A model generated the notes under the pieces. It was not told the origin of the DNA. It did not search any database and was given only the letters and a program-made list of their open reading frames with translations. Below are positions 55,671 through 64,000 of a DNA stretch of 64,000 bases, one piece after another; positions within the stretch are counted from its first letter, which is position 1; every line of letters starts with the position of its first letter. Origin of the DNA: Leptospira bandrabouensis (GTDB lineage: Bacteria > Spirochaetota > Leptospiria > Leptospirales > Leptospiraceae). The position numbers were made by a program, and so were the translations under genes. The stretch spans positions 124,001-188,000 of the forward strand of contig NZ_RQHT01000003.1 in assembly GCF_004770905.1 (NCBI RefSeq), written 5' to 3'.

Positions 55671-57077
55671 TTACGAATGGATGGACCATTTCGCATCAGC
55701 ATCCATCGCCGCTTCCCGAAGTACTTCAGAAAGAGTAGGATGGGCATGTGTAGAACGAGCAATGTCTTCTGCACTCGCACCAAATTCAAAAGCAATCGCC
55801 GCTTCTGCGATCATATCCGAGGCCCTGGGACCTACGATATAAATGCCTAGGAGTTTGTCCGTTTTTTTGTCGGCAATGACTTTGACTTGTCCATCCGTTT
55901 CATTCATGGCTTTGGCACGAGCATTGGGTTTGAACATGTACTTACCCACTTTGTATTCGATTCCTTTGGCTTTGAGCTCTTCTTCGCCCTGTCCCACCCA
56001 AGCCACTTCTGGCCAAGTGTAAACGATCCAAGGAATGGCTTTGTAATTCACATGGCCATACTTACCACAAATGAGTTCAGCAACGGCAATCCCTTCGTCT
56101 TCTGCTTTGTGAGCAAGCATAGGGCCGTCCACTACATCACCTATGGCATAAATATTAGGAATATTGGTTTGGAATTTGTTCAGTTCAACTTTGACACGAC
56201 CTCGGTCTGTCATCTCGACACCAATTTCTTTGGCACCAAGTCCGTCTGTGTTCGGACGGCGACCAATGGAAACAAGAACCTTGTCTCCTTCGAGAATGGA
56301 TTTTTTGCCGTCTTTGCCTTCGATTTCCACTTCTACTTTTTTTCCTTTGACCTTGGCGCCATGCACTTTGGTTTCAAAGAGAAAATTGATTCCTTGCTGA
56401 GTTAAAAGTCTTTCGGCAAGGGAAGCCATCGCTTGGTCAGCGGTCCCGAAAAGTCGTGGCATGAGTTCCACCACAGTCACTTTGGCACCGAGTCGTAACC
56501 AAACAGAGCCGAGTTCGAGTCCAATGACCCCTGCACCTACAATGATTAAGTGTTCGGGAACGGAATCAAAACCAATGGCATGATCCGAGGTAACAATGTT
56601 TTTTCCATCCACAGGAAGGGGAGGGATTTCGATCGGTGTCGATCCAGTGGCGATGATGATATTCGTTCCACTAATGGACTCTTTTTTTCCATCTTCACTT
56701 GTGATAGAAATTTCTGTTTTAGAAACAAAACTGGCGTGACCCAAGTAACGAGTGATTTTGTTTTTTTTCATCAGGTAATCTACACCTGAGGTCACTTCAC
56801 TCACCACTTTGTCTTTACGAGCCATCATTTTAGCAATGTCGATTTTGACATCTTTGACAGTAATTCCATGATCGGCTAATTTGTGTTTGGTTTTGTGAAA
56901 TTCTTCGGAAGAATCGAGAAGGGCTTTGGAAGGGATACAACCTACGTTGAGACAAGTCCCCCCGAGAGTTTTTCTTTTTTCAATGATGGCGACTTTTTTC
57001 CCGAGTTGGGCTGCACGAACCGCAGCCACATACCCACCAGGACCTGCACCAATGACAACGATATCATATTGTTCCAT
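55671..57077 (-). CDS. lpdA: Dihydrolipoyl dehydrogenase (E3)
   Basis: A 468-residue flavoprotein. The FAD motif is [20 protein letters not shown], the redox disulfide is [17 protein letters not shown], the NAD motif is [16 protein letters not shown], and the C-terminal His-Glu pair sits in [15 protein letters not shown]. It re-oxidises dihydrolipoamide of E2 with NAD+. It lies 8 bp after sucB and 34 bp before sucA, so it probably serves the 2-oxoglutarate complex, and perhaps also pyruvate dehydrogenase and glycine cleavage. Confidence 0.97.
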   Translation of the reverse strand: MEQYDIVVIGAGPGGYVAAVRAAQLGKKVAIIEKRKTLGGTCLNVGCIPSKALLDSSEEFHKTKHKLADHGITVKDVKIDIAKMMARKDKVVSEVTSGVDYLMKKNKITRYLGHASFVSKTEISITSEDGKKESISGTNIIIATGSTPIEIPPLPVDGKNIVTSDHAIGFDSVPEHLIIVGAGVIGLELGSVWLRLGAKVTVVELMPRLFGTADQAMASLAERLLTQQGINFLFETKVHGAKVKGKKVEVEIEGKDGKKSILEGDKVLVSIGRRPNTDGLGAKEIGVEMTDRGRVKVELNKFQTNIPNIYAIGDVVDGPMLAHKAEDEGIAVAELICGKYGHVNYKAIPWIVYTWPEVAWVGQGEEELKAKGIEYKVGKYMFKPNARAKAMNETDGQVKVIADKKTDKLLGIYIVGPRASDMIAEAAIAFEFGASAEDIARSTHAHPTLSEVLREAAMDADAKWSIHS

Positions 57078-57085
57078 ATTTGTGC

Positions 57086-58312
57086 CTATACCTCAAAGAG
57101 GAGTCTTGTTGGGTCCTCTACCATTTCTTTAATCTTCACAAGAAACTGAACTGCTTCCTTTCCATCCACGATTCTGTGGTCATAAGAAAGAGCCAGATAC
57201 ATCATTGGGCGGATGACAATTTGATCATTCACAACTACCGCGCGTTTGACGATGTTATGCATCCCGAGAATTCCCGATTGTGGAGGATTTAGGATTGGTG
57301 TCGACATCATCGATCCATACACACCCCCATTGGAGATGGAGAAAGTTCCCCCTTCCATATCTTCCAAAGAGATTTTACCGTCTTTCACTTTGCCAGCAAG
57401 CCTTGCGATCTCTTGTTCGATTTGGGCAAAACTGAGAAGGTCGGCGTTACGGACAATTGGAACCACAAGTCCTTTCGGTCCACCCACGGCCACTCCAATG
57501 TCGTAGTAGTTTTTATAGACAATGTCTGTTCCGCGAATCTCTGCGTTGATGGCAGGATATGCTTTTAATGCTGCCACGGCTGCTTTGGTAAAAAGAGACA
57601 TGAACCCAAGACCCACACCATGTGTTTCTTTGAACTTGTCTTTGTATTTATTGCGAAGATCCATAATCGGAGACATATCCACTTCGTTAAACGTAGTGAG
57701 GATGGCCGCTGTATGTTGTGCATTGACAAGCCTACTTGCAATCGTTTGGCGCAGTTTTGTCATTGGCACTACTGTTTCTCTTGGACCAGCGTTTGCCGAA
57801 ACAACTACCGCTCTTGGAATCTCAGGACTTGCCGCTGCCTTAGGAGCAGAGGAGCTTGCGCCACCTTTTTCCATAAAAAGAATTACATCTTCTTTTGTGA
57901 TTTGTCCGTTGCGACCGGTTCCAGTGATTTTGGAAACATCTAACTTATTTTCTTCGATGAGTTTACGCGCCGCTGGAGGAAGTTCTTCGTTCACTTTGCC
58001 CGTGTTAGGTTGGGCACTTGGTGTTTCTGCTTTCGGAGCCGGGGCAGAAGCACTAGCAGGAGCCGAAGCAACAGCGCCTTCTTCGATGGTCCCCATAATA
58101 TCACGCACATGAACCACATCCCCCACCTTTTTGGTGATGGATTTTAAAACCCCAGAAGTGGGAGCAGGAATCTCTAATGAGACTTTGTCTGTTTCTAAAA
58201 TAGCGAGCACTTCGTCTACTTTTACGGCATCGCCTTCTTTTTTGGTCCAAGCACTGATGGTCGCTTCGGTTACGGATTCCCCCATCTCGGGGACTTTGAT
58301 TTCTATTGCCAT
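57086..58312 (-). CDS. sucB: Dihydrolipoyllysine-residue succinyltransferase (E2 of 2-oxoglutarate dehydrogenase)
   Basis: A 408-residue E2. The lipoyl domain (1-76) has lipoyl Lys in [16 protein letters not shown] (K43), followed by an Ala/Pro linker (82-105), the peripheral subunit-binding domain ([20 protein letters not shown]), and the catalytic core with [19 protein letters not shown], where His and Asp act in acyl transfer. It is the first gene of the operon, with AAGGA upstream of the ATG. The lipoate attachment would depend on the ligase at 10966 or on a LipA/LipB route. Confidence 0.97.
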   Translation of the reverse strand: MAIEIKVPEMGESVTEATISAWTKKEGDAVKVDEVLAILETDKVSLEIPAPTSGVLKSITKKVGDVVHVRDIMGTIEEGAVASAPASASAPAPKAETPSAQPNTGKVNEELPPAARKLIEENKLDVSKITGTGRNGQITKEDVILFMEKGGASSSAPKAAASPEIPRAVVVSANAGPRETVVPMTKLRQTIASRLVNAQHTAAILTTFNEVDMSPIMDLRNKYKDKFKETHGVGLGFMSLFTKAAVAALKAYPAINAEIRGTDIVYKNYYDIGVAVGGPKGLVVPIVRNADLLSFAQIEQEIARLAGKVKDGKISLEDMEGGTFSISNGGVYGSMMSTPILNPPQSGILGMHNIVKRAVVVNDQIVIRPMMYLALSYDHRIVDGKEAVQFLVKIKEMVEDPTRLLFEV

Positions 58313-58470
58313 GAAATGTTCCTTAGCAGGTTTTTAGAGAAAAATAGCGTTTTTGAGGAGTGAGATCCCATTTGAATCTAAGACTACCGTAACTTAGTTA
58401 AAGGTAAAAACGCAAGCGGAAAAAACGAAAAGACCTTGAGTTTCAGTTTGGTCACCATTGTGTAGCAGGT

Positions 58471-59004
58471 ATGATCCGAACGTTTCAAGGCATTACACCT
58501 TCTCTCCACCCTACGGCCTGGGTGGCACCTTCCGCTGATGTACTGGGAAAGGTAAGTATTGGGGAAGAGTCCTCGATTTGGTTCCAATGTGTGTTAAGAG
58601 GTGACGTAAATACCATCACCATTGGCAAACATGTGAACATCCAAGACATGACTCTCGTACATGTGGCAAGAGATTTGTATCCTGTGACCATCGGGGATTA
58701 TGTATCCATCGGCCACCATGCGACCATCCACGGTTGTGTTTTAAAAGACCATAGTTTTGTCGGGATGGGAGCCATGCTTATGGATGATGTGGAGATTGGA
58801 GAATGGTCCTTTGTGGGGGCAGGATCCCTGGTTCCTCCAGGGAAAAAAATCCCACCAGGTGTACTCGTCATGGGTAGCCCCGCCAAAATCATCCGAGACA
58901 TCACTGACAAGGACCGCGAGATCATCACCCGCACGGCAAACAACTATGTGAAGTATAAAGAAAACTACCGGGCGGAAGGAATTGGGGGCACCTCCCTTTC
59001 CTAA
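58471..59004 (+). CDS. Gamma-class carbonic anhydrase family protein
   Basis: A 177-residue left-handed beta-helix protein with hexapeptide repeats. The three metal-binding His are H64 (TLVHVARD), H82 and H87 ([10 protein letters not shown]), at the standard spacing. Gamma-class enzymes hydrate CO2 to bicarbonate with Zn or Fe; several family members are inactive or bind other ligands. It is divergent from sucB, so bicarbonate or CO2 handling may relate to TCA decarboxylation (inference). Its stop lies inside the loop of the first of three hairpins. Confidence 0.9.
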   Translation: MIRTFQGITPSLHPTAWVAPSADVLGKVSIGEESSIWFQCVLRGDVNTITIGKHVNIQDMTLVHVARDLYPVTIGDYVSIGHHATIHGCVLKDHSFVGMGAMLMDDVEIGEWSFVGAGSLVPPGKKIPPGVLVMGSPAKIIRDITDKDREIITRTANNYVKYKENYRAEGIGGTSLS

Positions 59005-59095
59005 CGGAAAGGGACCGGGTGATCCGCTCCAATCTTATCGCATCCTGCGATAAGGATTTCCGCTACTCCCCCTTGTGCGGGGAGGGATTGTTTTT
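58994..59095 (+). repeat. Cluster of three hairpins, REP-like, ending in a terminator
   Basis: Hairpin 1: CCCTTTCC (58994-59001) / GGAAAGGG (59006-59013), with the gene's TAA in the loop. Hairpin 2: CTTATCGCA (59034-59042) / TGCGATAAG (59046-59054), 9 bp with a 3-nt loop. Hairpin 3: CTCCCC (59066-59071) / GGGGAG (59079-59084), followed by GGATTGTTTTT, which looks like an intrinsic terminator. Dense palindromes of this sort, GC-rich against the surroundings, are typical of dispersed intergenic repeats. Confidence 0.6.
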
Positions 59096-59190
59096 CGAAT
59101 CACTAGAACCATTCTAGGTTTCCCTTCTCTGTTGACTAAATCCCTTGACCGAAATTAGAAAGTTTCATTTTTAAAAGAAGAGGGTTCAGT

Positions 59191-59412
59191 TTGTACACAC
59201 TCATTCGTTTTGAAAATGTAGAATTAGCACATATCCAAGTAGAGAAGGGCGGAGTAAAATCATTTCCCTGCGGTTTTGATTCATCCAAACATATAATGGA
59301 AAAATCATCCCAAAGATTAGATTTAAAAAAAATCCGAGTGGCTGTGGCCAAATCAGCCAATGCTGATTCCGATATTTGTGGCACTTGTGTGGGTGCCTTG
59401 TATTCAAATTGA
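59191..59412 (+). CDS. Small orphan protein with CxxC motif, 73 aa
   Basis: A 73-residue soluble protein started by TTG at 59191 with AGAAGAGGG at 59176-59184. Cys are C27 (KSFPCGFD), C63 and C66 (DICGTCVGAL), the latter a CxxC near the C-terminus. The hydrophobic pattern suits a small beta/alpha fold. It stands between the hairpin cluster and a minus-strand lipoprotein gene. No family recognised; metal or redox roles are possible. Confidence 0.6.
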   Translation: MYTLIRFENVELAHIQVEKGGVKSFPCGFDSSKHIMEKSSQRLDLKKIRVAVAKSANADSDICGTCVGALYSN

Positions 59413-59467
59413 CCAAAATTCTGTTTAGGTGTTAGTCAGTCAGTTCCTTACTGGAGTACCTTCACCT

Positions 59468-59517
59468 AAAAAAGAAATAACTTCGCCCTATGGATGAATT
59501 TCTATATGACGAAGTTA
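59468..59517 (-). terminator. Intrinsic terminator after the MORN lipoprotein gene
   Basis: TAACTTCG (59478-59485) and CGAAGTTA (59510-59517) form an exact 8-bp stem with a 24-nt loop. On the minus strand the stem is followed by TTTCTTTTTT. It begins 12 nt after the stop of the minus-strand gene ending at 59529. Confidence 0.6.
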
Positions 59518-59528
59518 ATCACTTTCGT

Positions 59529-60266
59529 TTATTCTAATATAAACTGAACCTTCCTGTTTGGCTTTACATAATTTGCGATTAAAGAATCCTCACGGAATTC
59601 GTATTTACAATATTTTTCGAAGTTTTTATTGCAGGTCACCTTTCCATCAATTAATACATTGTTAGAGAAAGTCCCTTCTTTTTTTAATTGGTAGGAGAAA
59701 ACGGTTTCGAGATAATATGTTTTCTCAATCTGTGTTATGCCTTTCCCATCATATTGTGTATTTTTAAAATTTCCTTGGTGCATTCGGAACGTAAATCCAT
59801 CAGTAAAATAACTAGTTCCAGATCCTGTGTCACAGGCTCCAACACATAAATTTCCTTTGATCCAGTTCCCGTTAATGACCGTGTGGTTGGGTAACTTGAT
59901 GGAACCTGGACCATCTTGTATCTCGTCATTCAAAAAGGTACCAGTAACTTTATAGCCATTTGGATAAAAAATAGTGGCCTTACCCATAAGCCTAGTATCA
60001 CCATTTTTGTTTTCCCCCCAAATTCCTTCAAAAATTGTCCCAGGAGGCACTCCACGGGATTCCTCTTTTACGCAAGCGTCACCAGCATGAATTTGTTTTC
60101 CGAAGCCGTTAGGTTTACTGTTTTTAACCTCTCCTTCGTAAACATCGCATTCTTTGGATTTAAGTTTGGCAATTCCAGAGGAACATGCTTTGTCATCACA
60201 CATCCAATAAGAATGACAGGAAAAGAGAAAAAACATTGTAGATAAAATTAAAAAATATTTAACCAT
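59529..60266 (-). CDS. MORN-repeat lipoprotein
   Basis: A 245-residue protein from the ATG at 60266 (MVKYFLILSTMFFLFSCHSY), giving a compact lipoprotein signal with Cys at 17; the longer frame to 60320 adds a leader of doubtful value. The mature part has MORN-type repeats: YEGEVKNSKPNGFGKQ, FYPNGYKVTGTFLNDE and INGNWIKGNLCVG. Two Cys pairs could form disulfides. MORN repeats often bind lipids or proteins. It is followed by a clear terminator and faces the 73-aa gene. Confidence 0.8.
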   Translation of the reverse strand: MVKYFLILSTMFFLFSCHSYWMCDDKACSSGIAKLKSKECDVYEGEVKNSKPNGFGKQIHAGDACVKEESRGVPPGTIFEGIWGENKNGDTRLMGKATIFYPNGYKVTGTFLNDEIQDGPGSIKLPNHTVINGNWIKGNLCVGACDTGSGTSYFTDGFTFRMHQGNFKNTQYDGKGITQIEKTYYLETVFSYQLKKEGTFSNNVLIDGKVTCNKNFEKYCKYEFREDSLIANYVKPNRKVQFILE

Positions 60267-60602
60267 TTGGAGTAAATCAATAGGATTAAAAAATTTTTGC
60301 AACGATTTTTCACATAACATATTGTAATCGGTAGGTAGCCTTCCGTTTGCAAAAAATTTAAGGTCATTGTTAGCTTGCCATTTGATTACCTTTCAAAAAT
60401 ACAGAGTGAATTAATTTTTTATAACAAAGGGTTTTTTGCAAATACTTGTGCATAGTGTTCGGATTCATTTTATTTACTTTCGTAGTTTTCCCAGGCCATG
60501 ATTGACAAATATCAAGAAGGCATACCCTTAAAAAAAGAACAACGGAGTTGATTCTCTTTCTTATCCAAATAACTTTCGACATGTTAGTTGGGGGAAACCG
60601 AA
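60267..60602. other. AT-rich 336-bp region between divergent genes
   Basis: The region lies between the starts of the MORN lipoprotein and the chemoreceptor genes and must hold both promoters. A TTGACA at 60502-60507 has no good -10 at 17 bp (CCCTTA). AAATTTTTGCAA (60291-60302) and TTGCAAAAAATTT (60347-60359) are near-perfect inverted repeats 44 nt apart. No sigma-28 or sigma-54 consensus was found. No coding region is seen. Confidence 0.5.
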
Positions 60603-62318
60603 TTGAAAAACGTAAATGTAAATTTAGTAGAAAATGTTCTTAACGAATCCGATGTCATTATCTCTCGCACCGATACGAAAGGTTTGATAACCTATGTATC
60701 TCCTGACTTTGCAAGAATTTCCGAATATTCAGTAGAGGAGATGATTGGAAAACCACATAACATAGTAAGGCATCCTGATATGCCAAAACTTGTATTTGAA
60801 GAAATGTGGGATTTTATTAAAGTAGGACTACCTTGGACCGGAGCTGTAAAAAACAGGGCAAAATCTGGAAATTATTATTGGGTAGATGCAACGATCACAC
60901 CTATTTTAAACGAAAGAAGGCAAGTGATTGGTTATGTATCTGTCCGCAAAAAATTAGCTGAGGAAAAGAAAGAATACTTTGAAAAGTTATACAAAAAATT
61001 AGGACAAAAGTCTTCGTTACTAAGGAAAAAAAAGAAAATTTCAAAAAATATTCGTTCTGTTAAATTCCATGAATTGTTGTTTGTTTTGCTTAGTTCTCTT
61101 CCTTTCCTCAGTCTTCTTTTTTTGCAAATGCACGAAAAACCTCTGTTTTGTGGATCTTTGCTTATGATCCAGACGGTCATCGCTTCCTCTTTTATTTTTG
61201 TCCTCGCACAAAAAAACAGAAAATTGCAAAAAGCAACTGAATCTGTTATTTCTGTTTCTTCCGGAAGATTCCAATACCCTGATCACTTTCATAATGATAG
61301 TAGTGATGAAGTAAAAATCATGTTACTATCAATGAAAAGTATGAGTATCAATCTTTGGGGAATCGTTTCACAAATTCAAAAAGCAACGGATGCCTCCATT
61401 CGTATTTCCAAAGAACTAGCAGACCTTACCAATCATTTTTTTAGTTCTACCCATTCAATGGCATCTGGAAGCGAAGAAGCTGCTGCCTGTATGGAGGAAT
61501 TAACTTCCGCGCTAGATAATATCAAACAAATTACCGCAAGTCATTCTGTCATCATGTCAGATATGAAAGATTATATGAATGCAGTGAATCAAAATTTGAA
61601 AGGAACTCAAAATGCACTCAAAGGTTTGGACGACTTATCCACAAGATCAACACAAAAAGCCGATGCAGGAAAACAAAAAATTTCAGAATCTTTAGAGGGA
61701 ATGGAAAACATCAAACAAGTCTCCAGTAAAATTTTGAATATAGTTTCCATCATTTCAGAAATTGCTGATCGTACCAACTTGCTTTCGTTAAATGCCTCAA
61801 TTGAAGCTGCGAGGGCTGGACATTTTGGAGCAGGTTTTGCAATCGTTGCAAAAGAGATGATGGGTTTAAATGAACAAATTGCAGTTTCCGTGGAAGAAAT
61901 AAAAAATTATATTGATGAAACTTTATCAGTCATCAAAGAAACATCAGTAAAAGTGAATGAAGCGTCAATGGAAGTTTTTTCTGTAGCCGACTTGTTTAGT
62001 GAAATGAAATCGATTCTTAAAAAAGTGGCAGCTTCTTTGTATCATGATTTACAAGAGTCAACTAGAGTGAAACTGAAGTTGGACTCGGTAGAAGACCAAG
62101 TAAAACAAATTGACCAATCCGTACTAGAAGCCAATTTAGCTTCGAAACAAATTTCGGATATCCTACTTGGCCTTTCGGAACAGGCCCAGGTGATTGCTTA
62201 TAAATCGGAAACATTACAGGAAAAAAGTTCTCTAGTGGTTACGGAACCAAAAAAGATTATGGAATTAGTAGAACATTACCACACCGGTGAAACTGAAGTA
62301 TTAGAAGTTACTTCCTAA
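60603..62318 (+). CDS. Aer-like methyl-accepting chemotaxis protein (PAS plus signalling domain)
   Basis: A 571-residue receptor. The start is TTG at 60603, because GGGGGA at 60590-60595 is a good ribosome binding site 7 nt upstream; TTG at 60588 is a poorer choice. An N-terminal cytoplasmic PAS domain (about 15-115) has the Aer pattern [20 protein letters not shown] and [15 protein letters not shown] and may bind FAD. Two membrane helices follow at about 157-205, then a HAMP-like segment. The signalling hairpin contains [20 protein letters not shown] and [10 protein letters not shown]. It likely senses redox or energy state and signals to CheA. Confidence 0.9.
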   Translation: MKNVNVNLVENVLNESDVIISRTDTKGLITYVSPDFARISEYSVEEMIGKPHNIVRHPDMPKLVFEEMWDFIKVGLPWTGAVKNRAKSGNYYWVDATITPILNERRQVIGYVSVRKKLAEEKKEYFEKLYKKLGQKSSLLRKKKKISKNIRSVKFHELLFVLLSSLPFLSLLFLQMHEKPLFCGSLLMIQTVIASSFIFVLAQKNRKLQKATESVISVSSGRFQYPDHFHNDSSDEVKIMLLSMKSMSINLWGIVSQIQKATDASIRISKELADLTNHFFSSTHSMASGSEEAAACMEELTSALDNIKQITASHSVIMSDMKDYMNAVNQNLKGTQNALKGLDDLSTRSTQKADAGKQKISESLEGMENIKQVSSKILNIVSIISEIADRTNLLSLNASIEAARAGHFGAGFAIVAKEMMGLNEQIAVSVEEIKNYIDETLSVIKETSVKVNEASMEVFSVADLFSEMKSILKKVAASLYHDLQESTRVKLKLDSVEDQVKQIDQSVLEANLASKQISDILLGLSEQAQVIAYKSETLQEKSSLVVTEPKKIMELVEHYHTGETEVLEVTS

Positions 62319-62378
62319 AAGAAAAAAGTAAGACCACCGAATCGGTAAAAATTAAAATCAAGTTGTGGGTCTGTATTT

Positions 62379-64000
62379 TTAAATGCGATCCACAAGTAAA
62401 ATGGTTACGTCATCAGCAAAATCATTGAAACCTACATGGTCTTTGGCTGCTTGGATTAAATGATCTGCTGCATTTTGGGTGTTTAAAGATTTTGAATTAA
62501 GAATTGCCTTTTGGAATAATTCTTCATCATAACGTTTGTTATGGTCTTTTGACATGTGTTCGGTGATTCCGTCAGTGTACATAACAAGACGGTTTCCTGG
62601 TAAAAAAGGAAAGGTTTTTTCCTCATAAAACAAATCGGGGATAAGACCCAATATTTTTCCTTTAACGTCTAACTGTGTTATCGGTGAGTCCTTTTTGTCC
62701 AATAAAAATGGTGCGTGGTGGCCCGCATTGGCACAAAGGATTGTGTTATTTTTTAAATCAATGATCCCATAATATGCAGTGAGAAAGTTACCTGCTAATT
62801 TTCCATATAACATGTGATTTAGGGTGGTTAAAAACAAAGAAGGACTAAGTTTGATATCTTGTTCAAAGTTTTTTAAAACCATGTGTGCCATTGCCGCAAG
62901 GACAGCAGCAGAAAGTCCATGACCTGAAATATCGGCAATCAATATGGAATACTTTGAATCCTCCAATTCGGTTACGTCATAAAAATCACCGCCAACTTGT
63001 TCCAAAGGAATATGAGATACACCATACGTTAGTTTGTTGGAGCTAGGGAGGCTGGACGGCATAATTTTTTTCATTATGTTTTTGGCACGGTTTAGTTCTT
63101 TTCCTGTGTCTACGATTTGGTGGAAAAGTTGCGCATTTTTAATTGTACTACTGAGTCTTGAAGCAATATTCGTTAGTAAATCTAAATCAGAATGTTGGAA
63201 GGCATAGCCTGAAAGTTTGTTGTTGATACTGATGACACCAAGAAGTTCATCCTGAAAAATAAGTGGTGCTGAGATCAAAGATTTGGATTCAAATTTATAA
63301 GGAGAAAGTTTATTATATCTCGGATCTAAATCAAGATTGTGGATGAGTAAACTTTCTTTTTTTTCTGCTACCCAACCTGAAACACCAGTTCCAAAAGGAA
63401 CCTTAATTTGATCATAGGCATCTTCTGGAATTCCTTTGGCAGAAAGGATACTTAATTCCTTTTTTTCTGCATTGGCTAGGTAAATGGTTCCAGAGGTGGC
63501 TCCTAAATATTCTAAAACTCGGTTCAAAATCCATTTGCCAAGTTCATTTAAACTTTTTTCGGAGACTGATAATCTTTCAAATTCGTTTAACAAAGATAAT
63601 TCGAGAATACGTTTGTCTAAACTATCTCTTGTATTGGCATTTTGGATGGCAGTGGCAGCCACTTCGGACAAGGAAATCAAATATTCCAAATCGGATGAAT
63701 CAAATAAACGATTGTTCGTTTTATTAATTACCTCGAGAGTCCCAATCAGTCTTTCCTCAACAAAAAGTGGAACACAAATTAGAGATTTTGTTTTAAATCC
63801 TGTGCGTTTGTCCATACTCGCATTGAATCTTGGATCTTTGTAAGCATCTTCTAACGCGATGGGCTTTTTTTCTTTGGCCACCATCCCCACGATACCTTCA
63901 CCTAACTCTAGCCTGGCGTATTGTTGGATGATTTCCCCTTTTTCTCCTAAAGCTACTTCACAATATAGAAATTCTTCATCTTCTAAAAGGAAGAGAGAAC
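62379..64000 (-). CDS. GAF-domain protein with SpoIIE-type PP2C phosphatase domain (partial, N-terminus off window)
   Basis: 540 codons are visible and the frame is open to the right edge (start lies beyond 64000). The first visible residues (LEDEEFLYCEVALGEKGEI) continue an N-terminal GAF domain. A second GAF domain spans about 145-285 of the visible part (SLLNEFERLSVSEKSLNELG; LGVISINNKLSGYAF). A short helix leads to the phosphatase: VGGDFYDVTEL, LIADISGHGLSAAVLAAMAH, ANAGHHAPFLL and VMYTDGITEHMS. All metal-binding Asp residues are present. It likely dephosphorylates a STAS antagonist in response to a small-molecule ligand. Confidence 0.92.
   Translation of the reverse strand, partial: SLFLLEDEEFLYCEVALGEKGEIIQQYARLELGEGIVGMVAKEKKPIALEDAYKDPRFNASMDKRTGFKTKSLICVPLFVEERLIGTLEVINKTNNRLFDSSDLEYLISLSEVAATAIQNANTRDSLDKRILELSLLNEFERLSVSEKSLNELGKWILNRVLEYLGATSGTIYLANAEKKELSILSAKGIPEDAYDQIKVPFGTGVSGWVAEKKESLLIHNLDLDPRYNKLSPYKFESKSLISAPLIFQDELLGVISINNKLSGYAFQHSDLDLLTNIASRLSSTIKNAQLFHQIVDTGKELNRAKNIMKKIMPSSLPSSNKLTYGVSHIPLEQVGGDFYDVTELEDSKYSILIADISGHGLSAAVLAAMAHMVLKNFEQDIKLSPSLFLTTLNHMLYGKLAGNFLTAYYGIIDLKNNTILCANAGHHAPFLLDKKDSPITQLDVKGKILGLIPDLFYEEKTFPFLPGNRLVMYTDGITEHMSKDHNKRYDEELFQKAILNSKSLNTQNAADHLIQAAKDHVGFNDFADDVTILLVDRI

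Noticed and set aside
55887..56405. 172-codon open frame on the plus strand
   Set aside because: It lies wholly opposite lpdA, is rich in Phe and His from the complementary codons, and has no recognisable family or ribosome binding site.
57522..58112. 196-codon open frame on the plus strand
   Set aside because: It is fully antisense to sucB; its Ala/Pro/Ser-rich sequence mirrors the E2 linker and domains.
58347..58413. GCGTTTTT / AAAAACGC inverted repeat with 51-nt spacer upstream of sucB
   Set aside because: The long spacer and A/T-rich arms make a chance match likely; not enough to call an operator.

Overview
The window reads as a chromosomal segment of a Leptospira-type spirochaete. The inference rests on moderate-to-low GC content, many TTG starts, lipoproteins with loose spirochaetal lipoboxes, an LL-diaminopimelate aminotransferase (DapL) route to lysine/peptidoglycan, a FapA/DUF342 protein, a bactofilin, LPS-type glycosyltransferases, and several SpoIIE-type phosphatase and cyclase-type signalling proteins. 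The absence of IS elements and the metabolic gene content would suit a saprophytic species, but that is only inference. No tRNA, rRNA, CRISPR array, prophage or insertion sequence was seen. Almost all genes are intact and tightly packed, with many 1-8 bp overlaps.

Layout. 1-4.6 kb (minus): a cyclase-type DUF5939 protein cut by the window edge, a GH5 glycosidase resembling glucosylceramidases/sterylglucosidases, and an O-antigen ligase-like protein. 4.6-8.8 kb: a divergent GT4 glycosyltransferase, an unknown exported protein, and a DUF4254-GT9 heptosyltransferase-like pair. 8.9-12.7 kb: an NRDE/TANGO2 protein facing a rhomboid-lipoate ligase-glyA operon. 12.7-16.1 kb: an MBL-fold hydrolase and PBP1A. 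16.4 kb: a small exported protein behind an excellent sigma-54 promoter. 16.9-20.1 kb (minus): SppA, MBOAT acyltransferase and a lipoprotein. 20.1-24.6 kb: aldose epimerase, a 69-aa DNA-binding protein with a promoter and dyad, LOG protein, L28, Nth, and an exported protein overlapping nth. 24.7-32 kb (plus): UbiA-UbiX, pyrB-DUF2203-dapL, two unknown exported proteins, and an unusual PAS/Fis-HTH regulator. 32-36 kb: rho, L31, a NifU-like/pentapeptide fusion, a STAS antagonist and a lipoprotein.

36-46 kb is a long minus-strand run transcribed from a lytic transglycosylase through gltA, a 7TM/SpoIIE phosphatase, two RNA-methyltransferase-like proteins, a GT-B glycosyltransferase and FapA. 46.1-51.8 kb (plus) has two unknown cytoplasmic proteins, a bactofilin, PdxA, a membrane protein, a DegT-family aminotransferase and a membrane-anchored protein. 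51.9-58.3 kb (minus) has a beta-barrel-like protein and, behind a clear intrinsic terminator, the complete 2-oxoglutarate dehydrogenase operon in the order sucB-lpd-sucA. 58.5-64 kb has a gamma-carbonic anhydrase followed by a cluster of three hairpins, a 73-aa orphan, a MORN lipoprotein, an Aer-like chemoreceptor, and a GAF-SpoIIE phosphatase that runs off the end.

Functional themes. Citrate synthase and the three 2-oxoglutarate dehydrogenase subunits cover part of the TCA cycle, and the lipoate ligase could serve SucB. PBP1A, the lytic transglycosylase, DapL and the bactofilin concern wall growth and shape. Five glycosyltransferase/ligase genes and an MBOAT protein concern the envelope. Two SpoIIE-type phosphatases and a STAS protein suggest partner-switching signalling. 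The items most worth following are the sigma-54 promoter at 16.4 kb, the NifU-pentapeptide fusion, the PAS/Fis protein with a histone-like tail, the three-hairpin cluster after the carbonic anhydrase gene, and the self-contained small HTH gene at 21 kb.
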